NCBI GenBank assembly: GCA_012934845.2
Contig: WNNJ02001743.1
Location: 1 to 64,000, forward strand
Source of the DNA: Pomphorhynchus laevis
Taxonomy: Eukaryota > Acanthocephala > Palaeacanthocephala > Echinorhynchida > Pomphorhynchidae
Direction of reading: 5' to 3'
Length of the DNA: 64,000 nucleotides
Made by a program: the position numbers and the translations under genes
Shown: positions 37,901-51,267 of the stretch, in pieces
Position numbering within the stretch: position 1 is the first letter of the stretch
Layout of the letters: each line of letters opens with the position of its first letter
The notes under the pieces: generated by a model
Told to the model about the DNA's origin: nothing
Databases searched by the model: none
What the model saw: the letters and a program-made list of their open reading frames with translations, nothing else

Positions 37901-39420
37901 CTGTTTATTTGCTCTGTTTTATTTGCTTTGTTTAATTTGCTCTAAATAATTGTCTATGTTTTATTTGCTTTTTTAAATTTGCTCGTTTAATTTGCACTGT
38001 TTAATTTGCTTTATTATATTTGCTCCACTTAATTTGCTCTGTTTAATTTGATCAGTTTTTTTATTTGCTCTGTTTAATTTGCTAAGTGATATTTGATCTG
38101 TTTAATTTGCTCCGTTTAATTTGCTATGTATAATTTAATCTGTAGTTTTTGCTCTGTATTATTTGCTCTGTATTATTTGCTCTGTTTAATTTGCTCTGTT
38201 TCATTGGCTCTGAATAATTTGCCCTGGTGTATTTGCTCTGATTAATTTGCTCGGTTTAATTTGCTCTGTTTAATTTGCTCGTTAAATTTGCACAATTAAA
38301 TGTGCTCTGTATTATTTCTCTGTATTATTTGCTCTGTATTATTTGCTCTGTTTAATTTGCTCTGTTTAATTTGCTCTGTCTAATTTGCTCTGTTTAATTT
38401 GATCTGTTTAATTTGCTCTGTTTTATTTCCTCTGTTTAATTTGCTCTGTTTAATTTGCTCTGTTTAATTTGCTCTGTTTAATTTGCTCTCTTTAATTTGC
38501 TTTGTTTAATTTGCTCTGTTTATTTGCTCTGTATTATTTTCTCTGTTCAATTTGCTCTGAATATGTTGCTCTGTTTTATTTGCTCTTTTTTTTGCTCTGC
38601 TTATTTGCTCTGTTTTATTAAAAAAATTTGCGCTGTTTTATTTAAATAATTTGCTCTGTTTAATTTACTTTATTTAATTTGCTCGTTTTAATTTGCTCTG
38701 TTTTGTTAGCTCTGTTTTATTCTTATTATTTAATTTGCTCTGATTTATTTGCTCTGTTTAATTTCCTCTGTTTAATTTGCACTCTTTACTTTGCTCTGTT
38801 CAATTTGCTCTGTTTAATTTGCTCTGTTTAATTTGATCTGTATTATTTGCTCTGTAATATTTGCTCTGTTTAATTTGATCTGTTTTATTTGCTCTGAATA
38901 ATTTGCCCTGTTATATTTGCTCTGATTAATTTGCTCGGTTTTATTTGCTCGGTTTAATTTGCTCTGTTTAATTTGCTCGTTTTATTTGCTCTATTTAATT
39001 TGCTCTTTTTTTTTGCTCGGTTGATTTGCTTTGTTTAATTTGCTCTGTCTAATTTGCTCTGTTAAATTTGCTCTGTTAAATTTGCTCTGTTTTATTTGCT
39101 CTGTTTAATTTGCTCTGATTAATTTGCTCTGTTCAATTTGCTCTGTTTATTTGCTCTGTTTAATTTGCTCTGTTCAATTTGCTCTGAATATGTTGTTCTG
39201 TTCAATTTGCTCTGTATAATTGTGCTAAGTGTTTTTTGCTCTGTATTCTTTGCTCTATTTAGTTTTCTCTGTTTAATTTGCTCTGTTTAATTTGCTCTGT
39301 TTAATTCGATTTGTTAAATTTGCTCTGTTTAATCTGCTAAGTTTAATTTGCACTGTTTAATTTGCTCTGTTTAATTTGCTCTGTTTATTTGCTCTGTTTA
39401 ATTTGCTCTGTTTAATTTGC
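34905..39420 (+). repeat. Minisatellite segment duplicated 19.5 kb downstream
   Basis: Matches about 54458-58946, and its first part also matches 49740-52400. Shared landmarks include 'attaaacaagctctg' (35011, 49850, 54567), 'tgctctatgtaatttgctc' (37501, 57011) and 'gattgctctgtttaatttg' near the decayed blocks. Offsets drift from 19553 to about 19510 bp because of small indels. The right end of this copy is the element-free version of the site where the retroelement sits at 59169. Confidence 0.8.
36069..36459 (+). repeat. Decayed landmark block 4 (subtype B)
   Basis: Subtype B differs consistently from A: 'ctctctttataacgctatg', 'gcttttttacctcgtaat', 'gatcgtaatatcggctc', 'gcagattaattttg' and 'agctgttgacttttctc' just after. 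Blocks 9 and 11 are the same subtype. Confidence 0.85.
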
Positions 39421-40722
39421 TCTGAATATGTTGTTCTGTTCAATTTGCTCTGTATAATTGTGCTAAGTGTTTTTTGCTCTGTATTTTTTGCTCTATTTAG
39501 TTTGCTCTGTTTAATTTGCTCTGTTTAATTTGCTCTGTTTAATTCGATTTGTTAAATTTGCTCTGTTTAATCTGCTAAGTTTAATTTGCACTGTTTAATT
39601 TGCTCTGTTTATTTTGCTCTGTTAAATTTGCTCTGTTAATTTGCTCTGTTTTATTTGCTCTGTTTAATTTGCTATGTTTAATTTGCTCTGTTTAATTTGC
39701 TCTGTTTAATTTGATCTGTATTATTTGCTCTGTCTAATTTGCTCTGTTTAATTTGCTCTGTTTAATTTGCTCTGTTTAATTTGCTCTGTTTAATTTGCTC
39801 TGTTTAATTAGCGCTATTTAATTTGCTCTGTTAAATTTGCTCTGTTTAATTGGATCTGTTTAATTTGCTTTGTTTTATTTGTTGTTAAATTTTCTGTTTT
39901 TTTTTCGCTCTGTTATTTGCACTTTTTTATTTTCTTTCTTTATTTCGCTTTGTTTTATTTTGTTGTGTTTCGTAATAATTTTTATATGCTCTTTTTAATA
40001 AAGCTCCGATTTATTGGCTCTGTTAAATTTGTTCATTTTCATTTTCTGTCTACTGTGCTCTTTATAATGTGCTCTGTTCAACTTTATTTTTTAAATTTAC
40101 TGTGCCTTGTTACCTCCTAATTTTTGACCGTTTTATTTGATCGTGAATATCTGCTCTATAAAATTTGTTCGGATAAATTTTAAACTGATATATTTGCTTT
40201 GTATAATTGGCTATCGGTAATGTGCACTCTATAATTTGCAGTTTAATTTTGTATGTTAAGATTGCACCTTGATTTGATGTGTTTAATAAGCTAATTGAAA
40301 GTTGCGATGTTGTATTTTATCTGTTTAATTTGCTCTGTTTTATTTGCTCTAATTAAGTTGCGCTATTGAATTTAAGCTGTTTGCTTTTCTTTTAAATTTG
40401 CTCTGTTTGATTAGCTCTTTTTATAAAGCTCTGTTTTGTTTTATTTGTTTAATTTGCTTTGTTTTCTTTGCTCTGTTTAAGTTGCTCTGTAATATTTGCT
40501 CTGTTCAATTTGCTCTGTTTAATTTGCTCTGTTTAATTTGCTTTGTTAAATTTGCTCTTTAATTCGCTCCGTTTAATTTGCTCTGTGTAATTTGCTCTGT
40601 TAAATTTGCTCTTTAATTAGCACTGCTTAATTTGCTCTGTTTAATTTGCTGTGTTTATTTGCTCTGTTTAATTTGCTCTGTTCAATTTGCTCGTTAATTT
40701 GCTCTGTTCAATTTGCTCTGTT
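39421..40722 (+). repeat. Minisatellite segment duplicated 21.2 kb downstream
   Basis: Matches about 60621-61905 at an offset of ~21.2 kb, including decayed blocks 5 and 12, which share 'cgctttgttttattttg' and 'ggctatcggtaatg'. Also shared is 'tttaattagcactgcttaa' (about 40613 and 61799). Copies diverge near 40722/61905. Confidence 0.8.
39932..40323 (+). repeat. Decayed landmark block 5 (subtype A)
   Basis: Private variants 'cgctttgttttattttg', 'ctctgttcaactttatt' and 'ggctatcggtaatg' are shared only with block 12. Confidence 0.85.
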
Positions 40723-43719
40723 TAATTAGATCTGTATTATTTGCTCTGTTTTATTTGCACTGTTTAATTTGCTCTGTTTAATTTGCTCTGTTAAATTTGC
40801 TCTTTAATTCGCTCTGTTTAATTTGCTCTGTGTAATTTGCTCTGTTTAATTCGCTTTGTTTAATTTGCTCTGTTTAATTTGCTCTGTTTTATTTGCTCTA
40901 TTTAATTTGCTCTGTATTATTTGCACTGTTCAATTTGCTCTGTTTAATTTGCTCTGTATAATTTGCTCTGTATAATTTGCTCTCTTTAGTTTGCTCTGTC
41001 AAATTTGCTCTGTTTAATTTGCTCTGTTTAATTTGCTCTGTTTAATTTGCTTGGTTTGATTTGATTTGTTAAATTTCTCTGTATTATTTGCTCTGTTTTT
41101 TTGCTCTGTATATTTGCTCTGTTTTATCTGCTCTGTTTAATTTGCTCTGTTTAATTTGCTCTGTTTAATTAGCTCTGTTAAATTTGCTCTGTTTAATTTG
41201 CTCTGTATAATTTGCTCTGTTTAATTTGCTCTGTTTAATTTGCTCTGTTTGATTTTCTCTGTTAAATTTGATATAGTTAATTTGCTCTGTTTAGTTGTCT
41301 CTGTTTAATTTGCTCTGTTTTATTTGCTCTGTTTAAATCGATTTGTTATATTTGCTCTGTTAAATCTGCTAAGTTTAATTTGCACTGTATAATTTGCTCT
41401 GTTTAATTTGCTTTGTTTAATTTGCTCTGTTTAATTTGCTTTGTTTTTATTGCTCTGTTTTATTTGCTTTGTTTAAATTGCTCTGTTTAATTCGCTCTGT
41501 TTAATTTGCTCTGTTTAATTTGCTCTGTTTAATTGGCTCTGTTTAATTTGCTCTGTATTATTTGCTCTGTTTTATTTGCCCTGTTAATTCGCTCTGTTTA
41601 ATTTGCTCTGTTCAATTTGCTCTGTTCAATTTGCTCTGTTAATTTGCTTTGTTCAATTTGCTCTGAATATGTTGCTCTGTTAAATTTGCTCTATTTTTTT
41701 GCTCTGTTTATTTGCTCTGTTTTATTTGCATTGTTTAATTTGCTCTAAATAATTGTCTCTGTTATATTTGCTTTTTTAAATTTGCTCGTTTTATTTGCAC
41801 TGTTTAATTTGCTTTATTATATTTGCTCCGCTTAATTTGCTCTGTTTAATTTGATCAGTTTTTTTTTTGCTTTGTTTAATTTGCTAAGTTTAATTTGATC
41901 TGTTTAATTTGCTTCGTTTAATTTGCTATGTATAATTTAATCTGTAGTTTTTGCTCTGTATTATTTGCTCTGTATTATTTGCTCTGTATTATTTGCTCTG
42001 TTTAATTTGCTCTGTTTAATTTGCTCTGTCTAATTTGCTCTGTTTAATTTGATCTGTTTAATTTGCTCTGTTTTATTTCCTCTGTTTAATTTGCTCTGTT
42101 TAATTTGCTCTGTTTAATTTGCTCTGTTTAATTTGCTCTGTTTAATTTGCTCTGTTTAATTTGCTCTGTTTTATTTGCTCTCTTTAATTTGCTTTGTTTA
42201 ATTTGCTCTGTTTATTTGCTCTGTATTATTTTCTCTGTTCAATTTGCTCTGAATATGTTACTCTGTTTTATTTGCTCTTTATTTTGCTCTGCTTATTTGC
42301 TCTGTTTTATTTAAAAAATTTGCCCTGTTTTATTTAAATAATTTGCTCTGTTTTATTTACTATATTTAATTTGCTCGTTTTAATTTGCTCTGTTTAGTTA
42401 GCTCTGTTTTATTCTTATTATTAAATTTGCTCTGATTAATTTGCTCTGTTTAATTTCCTCTGTTTAATTTGCACTCTTTAATTCGCTCTGTTTAATTTGC
42501 TCTGTTTAATTTGCTCTGTTTAATTTGATCTGTATTATTTGCTCTGTAATATTTGCTCTGTTTAATTTGATCTGTTTTATTTGCTCTGAATAATTTGCCC
42601 TGTTATATTTGCTCTGATTAAATTGCTCGGTTTTATTTGCTCGGTTTAATTTGCTCGGTTTAATTTGCTCTGTTTAATTTGCTCGTTTTATTTGCTCTAT
42701 TTAATTTGCTCTGTTTTTTTCGCTCGGTTTGATTTGCTTTGTTTAATTTGCTCTGTCTTATTTGCTCTGTTAAATTTGCTCTGTTAAATTTGCTCTGTTT
42801 TATTTGCTCTGTTTAATTTGATCTGGATTATTTGCTCTGTATTATTTGCACTGTTTAATTTGCTCTGTTTTATTTGCTCTGAATAATTTGCCCTGTTATA
42901 TTTACTCTTATTAATTTGCTCGGTTTAATTTGCTCGGTTTAATTTGCTCTGTTTAATTTTCTCGTTCTATTTGCTCTATTTAATTTGCTCTGTTTTTTTT
43001 GCTCGGTTTGAGTTGCTTTGTTTAATTTGCTCTGTCTAATTTGCTCTGTTAAATTTGCTCTGTTAAATTTGCTCTGTTTTATTTGCTCTGTTTAATTTGC
43101 TCTGATTAATTTGCTCTGTTTAATTTGCTCTGTTTATTTGCTCTGTTTAATTTGCTCTGTTCAATTTGCTCTGAATATGTTGCTCTGTTCAATTTGCTCT
43201 TTTTTTTGCTCTGTTTATTTGCTCTGTTTTATTTGCTCTGTTTAATGTGCTCTGAATAATTTGCTCTGTTTAATTTACTATATTTAATGTGCTCGTTTTA
43301 ATTTGCTCTGTTTAGTTAGCTCTGTTTTATTCTTTCTATTTTATTTGCTCTGATTAAATACTTTGTTTTATTCTCTCTGTTTAGATTGCTCTGTTTAATT
43401 TGCTTCGATCAATTTGCTTTGTATAATTTTTCTTGTTAAATTTGTTCTGTTAATTTGGCTCTGTTTAATTTGCTCTGATTCACATGCTTTGTTTAAATTG
43501 CTCTTTTTAATTTGCTCTGTTTTATTTCTTCAGTTTAATTTGCTCTGTTTAATTTGCTCTGTTCAATTTGCTCTATTTAATTTGCTCTGTTTAATTAGCG
43601 CTATTTTATTTGCTCTGTTTAATTTGCTCTGTTTAATTGGATCTGTTTAATTTGCTTAGTTTAATTTGCTGTTAAATTTTCTGTTTTTTTTTTTCGCTCT
43701 GTTATTTGCTCTTTTAATG
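40723..43719 (+). repeat. Forward minisatellite between blocks 5 and 6
   Basis: Ordinary 14-bp array. Its first part (about 40840-41870) resembles 33190-34020 and 47640-47800. From about 41930 ('taatctgtagtttttgctc') it resembles 38120-39180. There are short internal tandem repeats of 'gaataatttgccctgtta' units near 42590 and 42880. No gene or non-repeat sequence was seen. Confidence 0.75.
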
Positions 43720-44110
43720 TTCTTTCTTTATTTCGCTATGTTTCATTTTGTTGTGTTTCGTAATAATTTTTTTATGCTCTTTTTAATTAAGCTCCGATTT
43801 TTTGGCTCTGTTAAATTTGTTCATTTTCATTTTCTGTCTACTGTGCTCTTTATAATGTGCTCTGTTAAACTTTATTTTTTAAATTTACTGTGCCTTGTTA
43901 CCTACTAATTTTTGACCGTTTTATTTGATCGTGAATATCTGCTCTATAAAATTTGTTCGGATAAATTTTAAACTGATATATTTGCTTTGTATAATTGGCT
44001 CTCGGTAATGTGCACTCTATAATTTGCAGTTTAATTTTGTATGTTAAGATTGCACCTTGATTTGATGTTTTAATACGCTAATTGAAAGTTGCGATGTTGT
44101 ATTTTATCTG
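43720..44110 (+). repeat. Decayed landmark block 6 (subtype A)
   Basis: Like block 1, with private changes 'aatttttttatgctc' and 'gatgttttaatacgctaa'. Confidence 0.85.
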
Positions 44111-44424
44111 TTTAATTTGCTCTGTTTTATTTGCTCTAATTAAGTTGCGCTATTGAATTAAAGCTGTTTGCTTTTTTTTTAAATTTGCTCTGTTTGATTA
44201 GCTCTTTTTATAAAGCTCTGTTTTGTTTTATTTGTTTAATTTGCTTTGTTTACTTTGCTCTGTTTAATTTGCTCTGTTTAATTTGCTCTGTTTAATTAGA
44301 TCTGTATTATTTGCTCTGTTTTATTTGCTCTGTTTTATTTGCTCTGTTTAATTTGCTCTGTTTTATTTGCTCTGAATAATTTGCTTTGTTTAATTTGCTC
44401 TGAGTAATTTGCTCTGTTTAATTT

Positions 44425-46706
44425 GCTCTGTATAATTTGCTCTGTATAAATTGCTCTGTTTAATTTGCTCTATTTAATTTGCTTTGTTTATTTTGCTCAG
44501 TTTAATTTGCTTTGTTTAATTTGCTCTGTTTAATTTTGCACAGTTTAATTTGTTCTGTTTTATTTGCTTTGTTTAATTTTCTTTGTTAAATTTGCTCTGT
44601 TTAATTTGCTCTGTTTAATTTGCTCTGTTTAATTTGCTCTGTTTAATTAGATCTGTATTATTTGCTCTGTTTTATTTGCTCTGTTTTATTTGCTCTGTTT
44701 AATTTGCTCTGTTTTATTTGCTCTGAATAATTTGCTTTGTTTAATTTGCTCTGAGTAATTTGCACTGTTTAATTTGCTCTGTTTAATTTGCTCGTTTAAT
44801 TTGCTCTTTTTAATTTGCTCTGTTTTTTTGCTCTGTTTGATTTGCTCTGTTAAATTTGCTCTGTTCAATTAGCTCTGTTTTATTTGCTCTGTATAATTTG
44901 CTCTGTATAATTTGCTCTCTTTAGTTTGCTCTGTCTAATTTGCTCTGTTTAATTTGCTCTGTTTAATTTGCTCTCTTTAATTTGCCCGGTTTGATTTGAT
45001 TTGTTAAATTTCTCTGTATTATTTGCTCTGTTTATTTGCTCTGTATATTTGCTTTGTTCTATCTGCTCTGTTTAATTAGCTCTGTTTAATTTGCTCTGTT
45101 TAATTAGCTCTGTTTAATTTGCTCTGTTTATTTTGCTCTGTTTAATTTGCTCTGTTTAATTTGCTCTGTTTAATTTGCTCTGTTTGATTTTCTCTGTTAA
45201 ATTTGATATGTTTTATGTGCTCTGTTTAGTTGTCTCTGTTTAATTTGCTCTGTTTTATTTGCTCTGTTTAAATCGATTTGTTATATTTGCTCTGTTTAAT
45301 CTGCTAAGTTTAATTTGCACTGTTCAATTTGCTCTGTTTAATGTGTTCTGTTTAATTTGCTCTGTTTAATTTGCTTTGTTATATTTGCTCTGTTTAATTT
45401 GCTTTGTTTAAATTGCTCTGTTTAATTCGCTCTGTTTAATTTGCTTTGTTTAATTTGCTCTGTTTAATTTGCTCTGTTTAATTGGCTCTGTTTAATTTGC
45501 TCTGAATTATTTGCTCTGTTTAATTAGCCGTGTTAATTCGCTCTGTTTAATTTGCTCTGTTCAATTTGCTCTGTTAATTTGCTTTGTTCAATTTACTCTG
45601 AATATGTTGCTCTGTTCAATTTGCTCGATTTAATTTGCTCTGTTTATTTGCTCTGTTTTATTTGCTTTGTTTAATTTGCTCTAAATTATTGTCTCTGTTT
45701 TATTTGCTTTTTTAAATTTGCTCGTTTTATTTGCACTATTTAATTTGCTTCATTATATTTGCTCTGCTTAATTTGCTCTGTTTAATTTGATCAGTTTTTT
45801 TATTTGCTCTGTTTAATTTGCTAAGTTTAATTTGATCTGTTTAATTTGCTCTGTTTAATTTGCTCTGTTTAATTTAATTTGTATTAATTGCTCTGTATTA
45901 TTTGCTCTGTATTATTTGCTCTGTTTAATTTGCTCTGTTTCATTTGCTCTGAATAATTTGCCCTGTTATATTTGCTCTGATTAATTTGCTCGGTTTAATT
46001 TGCTCTGTTTAATTTGCTCGTTAAATTTGCACTTTTTAATTTGCTCTGTTTTTTTGCTCTGTTTGATTTGCTCTGTTTAATTTGCTCTGTTTAATTTGCT
46101 CTGTCTAATTTGCTCTGTTTAATTTGATCTGTTAAATTTGCTCTGTTTTATTTCCTCTGTTTAATTTGCTCTGTTTAATTTGCTCTGTTTTATTTGCTCT
46201 GTTTAATTTGCTTTGTTTAATTTGCTCTGTTTATTTGCTCTGTCTAATTTTCTCTTTTCAATTTGCTCTGAATATGTTGCTCTGTTTTATTTGCTCTTTT
46301 TTTTGCTCTGCTTATTTGCTCTGTTTTATTTAAAAAATTTGCCCTGTTTTATTAAATAATTTGCTCTGTTTAATTTACTATATTTAATTTGCTCGTTTTA
46401 ATTTGCTCTGTTTAGTTAGCTCTGTTTTATTCTTTCTATTTAATTTGCTCTGATTAATTTGCTTTGTTTAAGTTCCTCTGTTTAATTTGCACTCTTTAAT
46501 TTGCTCTGATTAATTTGCTCTGTTTAATTTGCTCTGTTTAATTTGATCTGTATTATTTGCTCTGTCTAATTTGCTCTGTTTAGTTTGCTCTGTTTAATTT
46601 GCTCTGTTTAATTTGCTCTGTTTAATTTGCTCTGTTTAATTAGCGCTATTTTATTTGCTCTGTTAAATTTGCTCTGTTTAATTGGATCTGTTTAATTTGC
46701 TTAGTT
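44425..46706 (+). repeat. Second copy of the 11.8-kb-distant segment
   Basis: Partner of 32634-34910. The copies are nearly collinear, with scattered substitutions. In this copy the match continues through 'attggatctgtttaatttg' and then joins a subtype A block (46761) that the other copy lacks at that point. Confidence 0.75.
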
Positions 46707-46760
46707 TTATTTGTTGTTAAATTTTCTGTTTTTTTTCTCTGTTATTTGCAATTTTTTATT

Positions 46761-47152
46761 TTCTTTCTTTATTTCGCTATGTTTCATTTTGTTGTGTTGC
46801 GTAATAATTTTTATATGCTCTTTTTAATTAAGCTCCGATTTATCGGCTCTGTTTAATTTGTTCATTTTCATTTTCTGTCTACTGTGCTCTTTATAATGTG
46901 CTCTGCTAAACTTTATTTTTTAAATTTACTGTGCCTTGTTACCTACTAATTTTTGACCGTTTTATTTGATCGTGAATATCTGCTCTATAAAATTTGTTCG
47001 GATAAATTTTAAAATGATATATTTGCTTTGTATAATTGGCTCTCGGTAATGTGCACTCTATAATTTGCATTTTAATTTTGTATGTTAAGATTGCACCTTG
47101 ATTTGATGTGTTTAATAAGCTAATTGAAAGTTGCGATGTTGTATTTTATCTG
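46761..47152 (+). repeat. Decayed landmark block 7 (subtype A)
   Basis: Private variants 'gttgtgttgcgtaataat', 'gatttatcggctctg' and 'ctctgctaaactttatt'. Confidence 0.85.
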
Positions 47153-48711
47153 TTTAATTTGCTCTGTTTTATTTGCTCTAATTAAGTTGCGCTATTGAAT
47201 TAAAGCTGTTTGCTTTTTTTTAAATTTGCTCTGTTTGATTAGCTCTTTTTATAAAGCTCTGTTTTGTTTTATTTGTTTAATTTGCTTTTAATTTGCTCTG
47301 TTTAAGTTGCTATGTAATATTTGCTCTGTTCAATTTGCTCTGTTTAATTTGCTCTGTATAATTTGCTCTGTATAATTTGCTCTGTTTAATTTGCTCTATT
47401 TAATTTGCTTTGTTTATTTTGCTCAGTTTAATTTGCTTTGTTTAATTTGCTCTGTTTTATTTTGCACAGTTTAATTTGCTCTGTTATATTTGCATTGTTT
47501 AATTTGCTTTGTTAAATTTGCTCTGTTAAATTTGCTCTGTTTAATTTGCTCTGTTTAATTAGATCTGTATTATTTGCTCTGTTTTATTTGCACTGTTTAA
47601 TTTGCTCTGTTTAATTTGCTCTGTGTAATTTGCTCTGTTTAATTCGCTTTGTTTAATTTGCTCTGTTTTATTTGCTCTGTTTTATTTGCTCTATTTAATT
47701 TGCTCTGTATTATTTGCTCTGTTCAATTTGCTCTGTTTAATTTGCTCTGTATAATTTGCTCTGTATAATTTGCTCTCTTTAGTTTGCTTTGTCTAATTTC
47801 CTCTGTTTAATTTGCTCTGTTTAATTTGCTCTGTTTTATCTGCTCTGTTTAATTTGCTCTGTTTAATTTGCTCTGTTTTATTAGCTCTGTTAAATTTGCT
47901 CTGTTTAATTTGCTCTGTATAATTTGCTCTGTTTAATTTGCTCTGTTTAATTTGATCGTTTTATTTGCTCTATTTAATTTTCTCTGTTTTTTTTGCTCGG
48001 TTTGATTTGCTTTGTTTAATTTGCTTTGTCTAATTTGCTCTGTTAAATTTGCTCTGTTAAATTTGCTCTGTTTTATTTGCTCTGTTTAATTTGCTCTGAT
48101 TAATTTGCTCTGTTTAATTTGCTCTGTTTATTTGCTCTGTTTAATTTGCTCTGTTCAATTTGCTCTGAATATGTTGTTCTGTTCAATTTGCTCTTTTTTT
48201 TGCTCTGTTTATTTGCTCTGTTTTATTTGCTCTGTTCAATGTGCTGTGAATAATTTGCTTTGTTTTATTTACTATATTTAATTTGCTCGTTTTTATTTGT
48301 TCTGTTTAGTTAGCTCTGTTTTATTCTTTCTATTTTATTTGCTCTGATTAAATACTCTGTTTTATTCTCTCTGTTTAGATTGCTCTGTTTAATTTGCTTC
48401 GATCAATTTGCTTTGTATAATTTTTCTTGTCAAATTTGTTCTGTTAAATTTGCTCTGTTTAATTTGCTCTGATTCATATGTTTTGTTTAATTTGCTCTTT
48501 TTAATTTGCTCTGTTTTATTTCCTCTGTTTAATATGCTCTGTTTAATTTGCTCTGTTTAATTTGCTCTGTTAAATTTGCTCTGTTTAATTAGCGCTATTT
48601 AATTTGCTCTGTTAAATTTGCTCTGTTTAATTGGATCTGTTTAATTTGCTTAGTTTAATTTGCTGTTAAATTTTCTGTTATTTTTCGCTCTGTTATTTGC
48701 ACTTTTTTATT

Positions 48712-49103
48712 TTCTTTCTTTATTTCGCTATTTTTCATTTTGTTGTGTTTCGTAATAATTTTTATATGCTCTTTTAAATTAAGCTCCGATTTATTGGCTC
48801 TGTTAAATTTGTTCATTTTCATTTTCTGTCTACTGTGCTTTTTATAATGTGCTCTGGTAAACTTTATTTTTTAAATTTACTGTGCCTTGTTACCTCCTAA
48901 TTTTTGACCGTATTTTTTGATCGTGAATATCTGCTCTATAAAATTTGTTCGGATAAATTTAAAACTGATATATTTGCTTTGTATAATTGGCTCTCGGTAA
49001 TGTGCACTCTATAATTTGCAGTTTAATTTTGTATGTTAAGATTGCACCTTGATTTGATGTGTTTAATAAGCTAATTGAAAGTTGCGATGTTGTATTTTAT
49101 CTG
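48712..49103 (+). repeat. Decayed landmark block 8 (subtype A)
   Basis: Carries 'cgctatttttcatt', 'gtgctttttataatg', 'ctctggtaaactttatt' and 'gtattttttgatcg'. The middle part matches block 2, and the whole matches block 10. Confidence 0.85.
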
Positions 49104-50876
49104 TTTAATTTGCTCTGTTTTATTTGCTCTAATTAAGTTGCGCTATTGAATTAAAGCTGTTTGCTTTTCTTTTTAATTTGCTCTGTTTGATTAGGTTTTT
49201 TTTAAAGCTCTGTTTTGTTTTATTTGTTTAATTTGCGTTGTTTACTTTGCTCTGTTTAAGTTGCTCTGTAATATTTGCTCTGTTCAATTTGCTCTGTTTA
49301 ATTTGCTCTGTATAATTTGCTCTGTATAATTTGCTCTGTTTAATTTGCTCTATTTAATTTGCTTTGTTTAATTTTGCTCAGTTAAATTTGCTTTGTTTAA
49401 TTTGCTCTGTTTAATTTTGCTCAGTTTAATTTGCTCTGTATTCTTTGCTCTCTTGAGTTTGCTCTGTTTTATTTGCTCTGTTTAATTTGCTCTGTTTAAT
49501 TCGATTTGTTAAATCAGCTTTGTTTAATGTGCTAAGTTTGATTTGCACTGTTTAATTTGCTCTGTTTAATTTGCTCTGTTTAATTTGCTCTGTTAAATTT
49601 GCTCTTTAATTCGCTCTGTTTAATTTGCTCTGTGTAATTTGCTCTGTTTAATTCGCTTTGTTTAATTTGCTCTGTTTAATTTGCTCTGTTTTATTTGCTC
49701 TATTTAATTTGCTCTGTATTATTTGCATTGTTTAATTTGCTTTGTTTATTTGCTTTGTTTTATTTGCTCTGTTCAAATTGCTCTGTTTATTTGCACTGTT
49801 GAATTTGCTCTAAATATGTTGCTCTGTTCAATTTGCTCTATTAAACAAGCTCTGTTTATCTGCTCTGTTTTATTTGCTCTGTTTAATTTGCTCTGAATAA
49901 TTTGCTCTGTTTAATTTGCTTTATTTAATTTGCTTGTTTAATTTGCACTATTTAATTTGCTTTATTTTATTTGCTCTGCCTTATTTGCTATGTTTAATTT
50001 AATCGGTTTTTTATTTGCTCTGTTTAATTTGCTCTGTTTAATTTGCTCTGTTTAATTTGCTCTGTTTAATTTGCTCTGTTTAATTTGCTCTGTTTAATTT
50101 GCTCTGTTTAATTTGCTCTGTTTAATTTGCACTGTTTAATTTGCTCTGTTCAATTTGCTCTGTTTTACTTGCTCTGTTTAATTTGCTTTGTTTAATTTGA
50201 TCTGTATTATTTGCTCTGTTTTATTTGCTATGTTTAATTGTCTCTGTTTAATTTGCTCAGAATAATTCGCCCTGTTTTATTTGCTCTAATTAATTTGCTC
50301 GGTTTAATTTGCTCTGTTAAATTTGCTCGCTCTGTAAAATTTGCTCTGAATATGTTGCTCTGTTCAATTTGCTCTTTTTTTGCTCTGTTTATTTGCTCTG
50401 TTTTATTTGCTCTGTTTAATGTGCTCTGAATAATTTGCTCTGTTTAATTTACTATATTCAATTTGCTCGTTTTAATTTGCTCTGTTTAGTTAGCTCTGTT
50501 TGATTCTTTCTATTATATTTGCTCTGATTAATTTGCTCGTTGTGTTTTCTCTTTTTAGATTGCTCTGTTTAATTTGTTTCGTTCAATTTGCTCTGTATAA
50601 TTTTTCTTGTTTAATTTGTTCTGTTTAATTTGCTCTGTTCAATTTGGTCTGATTAATATTCTTTGTTTAATTTGCTCTTTTTAATTTGCTCTGTTTTATT
50701 TCCTCTGTTTAATTTGCTCTGTTTAATTTGCTCCGTTAAATTTGCTCTGTTAAATTAGCGCTATTTAATTTGCTCTGTTAAATTTGCTCTGTTTAATTAG
50801 CTCCGTTGTATTTGCTTTGTTAAATTTGCTGTTAAATTTGCTGTTTTTTTTGCTCTGTTTTTTGCTCTTTTTTATT

Positions 50877-51267
50877 TTCTCTCTTTATAACGCTATGTTT
50901 CATTTTGTTGTGTTTCGTAATAATTTTTATATGCTCTTTTTAATTAAGCTCCGATTTATTTGCTTTGTTAAATTTGATCATTTTCATTTTCTGTCTACTG
51001 TGCTCTTTATAATGTGCTCTGTTAAACTTTATTTTTTAAATTTACTGTGCTTTTTTACCTCGTAATTTTTGACCGTTTTATTTGATCGTAATATCGGCTC
51101 TATAAAATTTGTTCGGATAAATTTTAAACTGATATTTTTGCTTTGTATAGTTGGCTCTTGGTAATGTGCACTCTATAATTTGCAGATTAATTTTGTATGT
51201 TTAGATTGCACCTTGATTTGATGTGTTTAATAAGCTAATTGAAAGTTGCGATGTTGTATTTTATCTG
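50877..51267 (+). repeat. Decayed landmark block 9 (subtype B)
   Basis: Shows the subtype B features 'ttataacgctatg', 'ttttttacctcgtaat' and 'cgtaatatcggctc'. Corresponds to block 11 at +4717. Confidence 0.85.
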
